Positions 6,982 through 10,132 of a stretch of 10,132 nt of DNA are shown one piece after another. The notes below the pieces were generated by a model that was not told where the DNA came from, searched no databases, and was given only the letters and a program-made list of their open reading frames with translations. Each line of letters begins with the position of its first letter. The stretch's first letter is position 1. The translations under genes were made by a program, and so were the position numbers. Source of the DNA: JAAXQD01 sp035529735 (GTDB lineage Bacteria; Desulfobacterota; Desulfobacteria; Desulfobacterales; UBA11574); the NCBI GenBank assembly GCA_035529735.1, contig DATKWE010000211.1:1-10132 (forward strand), read 5' to 3'.

Positions 6982-7250
6982 ACTTGCTTCTTGTCATACA
7001 TCCTGCAGCAAAATTTCGCGTGAACGAGCAGGTGCTGCTTCGCCTGTCCCGGATAGAGAGATATTCCAAGAAATGGCGGGTCGGATTTAATAATTACACC
7101 CACGCCGTCCAGGCTTGGTTTTTGTTGAAAATTTATGACACCGGGATTTTTGCATTTTCTGAAAATCTTTGACCGCTCATCCGCATCGTAGACCGGTTCG
7201 TTTACATCACCCCAATGCCGGCATGATTTACAGTTTTCATGTTTTCGCAT
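6978..7250 (-). CDS. Small Cys-rich putative metal-binding protein (90 aa)
   Basis: The start (7250) has GGAG seven bases upstream. The N-terminus MRKHENCKSCRHWGD gives C7-x2-C10, followed by C33 in FRKCKNPG and C81-C82 near the end (HAKFCCRMYD). C-x2-C-x-x-W-G ... C-x-N-P ... C-C is the usual look of small phage zinc-ribbon-like proteins of unknown role; metal binding is inferred from the cysteine pattern only. The stop overlaps the start of the 38-aa mini-gene. It may serve in regulation or nucleic-acid binding rather than in the virion itself, but nothing shows this directly. Confidence 0.72.
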   Translation of the reverse strand: MRKHENCKSCRHWGDVNEPVYDADERSKIFRKCKNPGVINFQQKPSLDGVGVIIKSDPPFLGISLYPGQAKQHLLVHAKFCCRMYDKKQV

Positions 7251-7317
7251 AGGTCTTCTCCAGTATCCTTAAATGGGATCGATCAGCTGACCAATGGTGG
7301 ATGGTGAAATCTTTCAA
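7237..7317 (-). CDS. Very short possible ORF (26 aa), TTG start, weak
   Basis: In the 70-nt gap between two small genes, a frame opens at TTG 7317 and closes at TGA 7237, giving (M)KDFTIHHWSADRSHLRILE plus KTYAKT. It lies in the same frame as the preceding 64-aa gene, just after that gene's TAA and one further codon, and overlaps the next gene by 14 nt. The composition is plausible for protein, but no Shine-Dalgarno is visible and the length is small. It could be chance, or a former C-terminal extension cut off by the stop. Confidence 0.22.
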   Translation of the reverse strand: MKDFTIHHWSADRSHLRILEKTYAKT

Positions 7318-7320
7318 ATA

Positions 7321-7515
7321 TTAATATTCGTCCAATTTCTTCTCGACGGCATCCGCCCTGGGCTGTTTCTTTTCGATATCCGCCCGGATCTCTTCAAGCT
7401 GAGGAATCGTGGTTCCGGTCGATGCCATCATCTTTGAAATCTCGACAAACTTACTAAACCCGAAATCGCCAAGCATGAGTCCGAGTCTGAGAAGTTCCAG
7501 TGTTTTTTCTTTCAT
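7321..7515 (-). CDS. Small hypothetical protein (64 aa)
   Basis: The ATG (7515) is preceded by GGGAG nine bases upstream. The N-terminal half is a hydrophobic/amphipathic helix (LELLRLGLMLGDFGFSKFVE, 6-25) with a Gly-rich kink, too polar for a confident membrane span. The second half is a charged helix (IPQLEEIRADIEKKQPRADA, 37-56, to VEKKLDEY) that could form a coiled coil. No family is recognised. It follows the lipoprotein gene, so a link with envelope functions is possible but unproven. Confidence 0.65.
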   Translation of the reverse strand: MKEKTLELLRLGLMLGDFGFSKFVEISKMMASTGTTIPQLEEIRADIEKKQPRADAVEKKLDEY

Positions 7516-7546
7516 TTTTACGATCTCCCTTGGTTGATAAAATTTA

Positions 7547-7909
7547 TTATTTCAGAAACGTCAGGCCGTAGGTGATGATCGATGTTTTCAACCTGTTGAT
7601 GGTTTCAGTGTAATCTTCGCCGACCTGGCCTTTATCCAGGGTCTTTTTCCACTCATCCAGGGCGCCTTTGATCTGCTTAAACACCGGATTGATGTTTTCT
7701 TTCCATTTGGCCTTTATGGCCTCATCAGCGGCCTGGTAATGAGTGTCATACGTTTCCGCCGCATCCACGTACCAATTCAGCGCCTGATCGTAGGCATACA
7801 TATTGGCCGTGAACGGATCTTCTTTTATGGCCTGTCTGGTAAGTCCGCAGCCGGCCACGAAAAAAATCAAAAGCAATGCAATCAAAAATCTAAAGTTTTT
7901 CCGGTTCAT
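7547..7909 (-). CDS. Phage lipoprotein (120 aa)
   Basis: A clear lipoprotein signal peptide: basic start MNRKNFR, hydrophobic core FLIALLLIFF, and lipobox V-A-G-C with Cys21 as the lipidation site. The mature part is acidic and helical (AIKEDPFTANMYAYDQALNW, then a long helix through YQAADEAIKAKWKENINPVF to LDKGQVGEDYTETINRLKTS). The residues after the lipid Cys are not Asp, so an outer-membrane destination is likely by the usual sorting rule. The start has GGAG nine bases upstream and overlaps the end of the preceding membrane-protein gene by 20 nt. Candidates are an outer-membrane spanin subunit or a host-surface (superinfection-exclusion) lipoprotein. It is longer than typical Rz1-like spanins, so neither is certain. 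Confidence 0.82.
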   Translation of the reverse strand: MNRKNFRFLIALLLIFFVAGCGLTRQAIKEDPFTANMYAYDQALNWYVDAAETYDTHYQAADEAIKAKWKENINPVFKQIKGALDEWKKTLDKGQVGEDYTETINRLKTSIITYGLTFLK

Positions 7910-8225
7910 CTTTTGTGTCTCCTTTTAAAATAACCTTGTTGGGATAAACATCTGGTTCTAACGATAACGTTGTCCTTTCTTCGGCCGGGTTGGATCTTTT
8001 ATCGATTACGCCTCTATTTATTTTCTCTGGCTTTATCGACAGAAAAAGATTCGTCAAAAGCGTCACAATCTTATCATCCGTAGTTCCCGGCGTGATTTTT
8101 GCCAGCCCTTTTAAAAATCCAAGAAATAAACCGAGGGTTACCAGGTTGTTTTTGACGAAAGCGATCACAATGGGATCAAGTGCCAATACAGCCGGAAGTG
8201 CTTCCACTGGAATAACAGGTGTCAT
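7890..8225 (-). CDS. Small membrane protein, holin or inner-spanin candidate (111 aa)
   Basis: Residues ~8-46 are hydrophobic, with one probable membrane helix (DPIVIAFVKNNLVTLGLFLG, 17-36, then FLKGL) interrupted by K-N-N. A second, weaker hydrophobic segment lies at 53-64 (IVTLLTNLFLSI). The C-terminal ~45 residues are charged (NRGVIDKRSNPAEE ... KGDTKDEPEKL). The P-G-T-T-D-D-K-I-V after the helix is a pattern I have seen in small phage membrane proteins of unknown function. The start is firm: GGAGG eight bases before ATG, and an ATGA overlap with the preceding gene. The gene's end overlaps the lipoprotein start by 20 nt, so the two are probably translated together. A holin role or an inner-membrane spanin partner would fit; neither is demonstrated. 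Confidence 0.8.
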   Translation of the reverse strand: MTPVIPVEALPAVLALDPIVIAFVKNNLVTLGLFLGFLKGLAKITPGTTDDKIVTLLTNLFLSIKPEKINRGVIDKRSNPAEERTTLSLEPDVYPNKVILKGDTKDEPEKL

Positions 8226-8554
8226 TTTATGGCCTCCTCAAAAATCTGCTCTTTGGTTTTGGATTGATCCTCGAATCCGATCTTTTGGATCTGGATTTCG
8301 ACGTTGTGCCGTTCCCGACCTTTTTCCGCGTCGGTAGTCCGGATCTCGATGATTTTACCGACCGCCGCGATCTTAATCTTTGCGCCGGCAATCGCTTTCT
8401 TTAAGTCCGGAAGTTTATCGATTTCCTTCTTATTAAAACTCAGCCGCAGCCCCCAGGGATATTGCTCCCGGTCACCGGCTTCGATCGATGGAGACATATC
8501 CGCCTTCAACTGCTTCTTCGTCTTTTTCGGGATCTTCATATCGATAAGTTTCAT
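8222..8554 (-). CDS. Capsid-staple-like small virion protein (110 aa)
   Basis: The frame is open to an ATG at 8659, but that start would lie deep inside the terminase gene; ATG 8554 is 2 nt after the terminase stop, has GGGGA upstream and gives MKLIDMKIPKKTKKQLK. The M-K-L-x-D-M-K-x-P-K-K-x-K-K opening followed by Y-P-W-G-L-R-L-S-F (32-40) is the recognisable pattern of a small phage family usually labelled capsid staple or hypothetical. The middle, AIAGAKIKIAAVGKIIEIRT (54-73), and the strand NVEIQIQKIGFED (84-96) suggest a small beta-barrel. The C-terminus is helical and acidic. The staple role comes from memory of annotations for similar sequences and was not checked here. The stop overlaps the next start as ATGA. 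Confidence 0.78.
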   Translation of the reverse strand: MKLIDMKIPKKTKKQLKADMSPSIEAGDREQYPWGLRLSFNKKEIDKLPDLKKAIAGAKIKIAAVGKIIEIRTTDAEKGRERHNVEIQIQKIGFEDQSKTKEQIFEEAIK

Positions 8555-8556
8555 TT

Positions 8557-10113
8557 TTACATCCCCACTGTTGCGTCTAAGGGTACATATTCTTCTCTTT
8601 GCCGCTCCGCCATTTCCTCCGGCGTTGCCGGCCTCCACTGTTCGGCCAGCTGATGACAAAGCAGAGACAGCGAATCGACAATATCCTTATCCTTGCCCTT
8701 CGGAAATCTTCTGATCTGTAATTCTGCATGTGATAACCATTCGGGTTGATCCAATCCCTTTTTCGGCAAATAAATCGCGCCCTCTTTAGCCCTACCCTGT
8801 GCTGGTCTGGCCTTTGCGACCTTATCGCCCTTGGGCATCCGGGGATCCGTGTTTATAAAGTATCCGGTTTCCCGCATCTTTATTTTTAAAAACGGCATTA
8901 TCGTTCGTTGAATGTTTTCAGCTTCAATTGTAAATATACCCGGTTTATATTTCCGCTGAACCTCGATCATCTCTTCAATAATTTCCAAAGAACCCCAATG
9001 CCCGTGAATGACATCGATAATAAAAAGATCGTAATATGTATTTACACCGCCGACGACAATAGCAGTCTCGGCGGAAGTTTTCTTTTCAGATATGGCAAGA
9101 TCCGCAGCTGCGAACATATTAAGCCGCCGGGGAAGTTTGGTATAACGGCCAAACCATTTGAGTTGAAAAAATGCGTTTTCATCTTCCGGTACCGGATCCA
9201 GAAGGTACTGGCATGAATAGATATAAATCCCGACGGCCGGGTCCCGCTTGATTTTATCCAGAACCCTTGGCCCGAATTGAACCGGCCAGAGGGTTCGGCG
9301 GTGTTTGATACTATTTTCTGTCTCATGCCATTCCGCCGCCCGTTTATAGACCCGGTATTCTCCGGAGTCCTCCATTTCCCTGTGAAGATCACCGTCGTCA
9401 TAAATCGTGCCGCATATTTGAATATTGCCGTCCGGCTGAAGGATCGATGATCGCACGGTTCCGTAATTATGCCGGGTTTTATTGATCTGATCCGCGGTCG
9501 TGACCGTCTCGGGTGTAACCAGGTCGTCGCATTTGATTCTTGGGAAGTGCAGCCCGGTCGGCATGTTGTCAATGCCATACGCGCCGATGGAAGGTTCCTG
9601 GCCCCCTTGATGAATTTTAAGAATAAGCTCTTCATCGGTCCATTTATCGGATTGCCGTTTCGGCTTTTGAAAGAGAAGTTCCGGAAAAAGCCATTTAAGA
9701 TCGGCATTCTTTTCAAATTGATACCGTATCGGCCTGAGTTTCCATTTTGCCTTTTTGGATTGATCGCAAAAAATACCGATGGGTTCGGAAGGGTTTTTAA
9801 GATAATTTCGGATGGTATCTGCAGTGTTGTAGATCTGTGTCTTACAGTGTCCCCTGGGGAGCAAATACAGCGAAAAACTGATGTCTTTCTCGATTTCTTC
9901 GCAAAATACTTTATGGGGATCCCAACAGATCCACCAATACCCCAGAATGTATTTTGTAAGAAAATAAAGATCATTTTTAACGACCTCACGGAGGATTTCA
10001 CGCTGTTTTTTTTCCGGCTCCGATTCCAAATCGATTAGAAATTGATCGTATATTGGATCCGGCCGGTACAGTGGATGCGTCGATATTCGGCTTGCCGTCA
10101 TCTCCAGTTTCAC
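8557..10113 (-). CDS. terL: Terminase large subunit (DNA-packaging ATPase and nuclease)
   Basis: TerL cuts concatemeric phage DNA and drives it into the procapsid through the portal. The N-terminal ATPase has Walker A L-P-R-G-H-C-K-T (85-92), Walker B I-K-C-D-D (193-197, with DD where many ATPases have DE) and a coupling motif near CGTIYDDGD (234-242). After a linker with CQYLLDPVPEDENAFF (301-316) comes the RNase-H-like nuclease: D338 in AAADLAIS, E397/E399 in TIEAEN, and D477/D480 in DIVDSL. All expected acidic residues are present, so the enzyme looks intact. The start is uncertain: the 518-residue version begins at GTG 10113 without a good ribosome site. ATG 10101 has AGGTG nine bases upstream and may be the true start. 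The frame also remains open to the window edge, so a longer N-terminus cannot be excluded. Confidence 0.93.
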   Translation of the reverse strand: MKLEMTASRISTHPLYRPDPIYDQFLIDLESEPEKKQREILREVVKNDLYFLTKYILGYWWICWDPHKVFCEEIEKDISFSLYLLPRGHCKTQIYNTADTIRNYLKNPSEPIGIFCDQSKKAKWKLRPIRYQFEKNADLKWLFPELLFQKPKRQSDKWTDEELILKIHQGGQEPSIGAYGIDNMPTGLHFPRIKCDDLVTPETVTTADQINKTRHNYGTVRSSILQPDGNIQICGTIYDDGDLHREMEDSGEYRVYKRAAEWHETENSIKHRRTLWPVQFGPRVLDKIKRDPAVGIYIYSCQYLLDPVPEDENAFFQLKWFGRYTKLPRRLNMFAAADLAISEKKTSAETAIVVGGVNTYYDLFIIDVIHGHWGSLEIIEEMIEVQRKYKPGIFTIEAENIQRTIMPFLKIKMRETGYFINTDPRMPKGDKVAKARPAQGRAKEGAIYLPKKGLDQPEWLSHAELQIRRFPKGKDKDIVDSLSLLCHQLAEQWRPATPEEMAERQREEYVPLDATVGM

Positions 10114-10132
10114 CTGTTTCGGGGGGATCCAG

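Noticed and set aside
9042..10001. Second long minus-strand frame (319 codons) inside the terminase gene
   Set aside because: It is an alternative frame of terL; the terL frame has all packaging motifs, and this one reads as low-quality Arg/Ser/Ile-rich translation.
9469..10038. Plus-strand open frame (189 codons) opposite the terminase gene
   Set aside because: Antisense shadow of terL; its Phe/Ile-rich content follows from the Lys/Glu/Asp codons on the coding strand.
1..10132. tRNA genes, CRISPR arrays, insertion sequences, attachment sites
   Set aside because: I looked for cloverleaf-like stretches, regularly spaced repeats, transposase motifs and terminal inverted repeats and found none.

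Overview
The window is part of a tailed-phage (or prophage) virion-assembly cluster. Every gene I can support lies on the minus strand, so transcription runs from high to low coordinates. Both edges cut the cluster: the terminase reading frame is still open at the right edge, and a probable head-tail adaptor gene runs off the left edge. No host gene, integrase, tRNA, attachment site or replication gene is visible, so I cannot tell a free phage from a prophage. The lipobox lipoprotein and the overlapping membrane protein fit a Gram-negative host. The mixed composition (GC near one half, rich in CCGG and GATC) recalls Desulfobacterota phages, but that is only an impression.

Layout in transcription order: (1) large terminase TerL (10113-8557). 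(2) A small YPWGL protein of the capsid-staple type (8554-8222). (3) A membrane protein and an overlapping lipoprotein (8225-7547) that look like a lysis or envelope pair. (4) A run of small proteins (7515-6156), including a Cys-rich putative metal binder and one or two non-ATG-start mini-genes too short for ordinary gene calling. (5) The portal (6178-4328). (6) A 97-aa protein and a 57-aa protein ending in a CxxCxxCxxC cluster (4344-3881). (7) An acidic scaffolding protein (3804-2869). (8) An N4-gp56 family major capsid protein (2828-1830). (9) A probable capsid accessory protein (1750-1241). (10) A 133-aa protein (1177-776) and the start of a probable head-tail adaptor (783-1).

The genes form the packaging and head module. 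TerL pumps DNA through the portal into a shell built by the major capsid protein on the scaffold; the small accessory proteins probably stabilise the shell or close the neck. Spacing is very tight: there are several ATGA-type or longer overlaps, and most starts have a clear Shine-Dalgarno sequence. This points to one operon with translational coupling. The gaps around the capsid and accessory genes are the exception: each of three successive gaps holds an inverted repeat able to form an mRNA hairpin.

The points most worth a second look are the 57-aa CxxCxxCxxC protein between portal and scaffold, the hidden mini-ORFs, the three hairpins around the capsid gene, the envelope pair placed between terminase and portal, and a strong excess of GGATCC/GATC.
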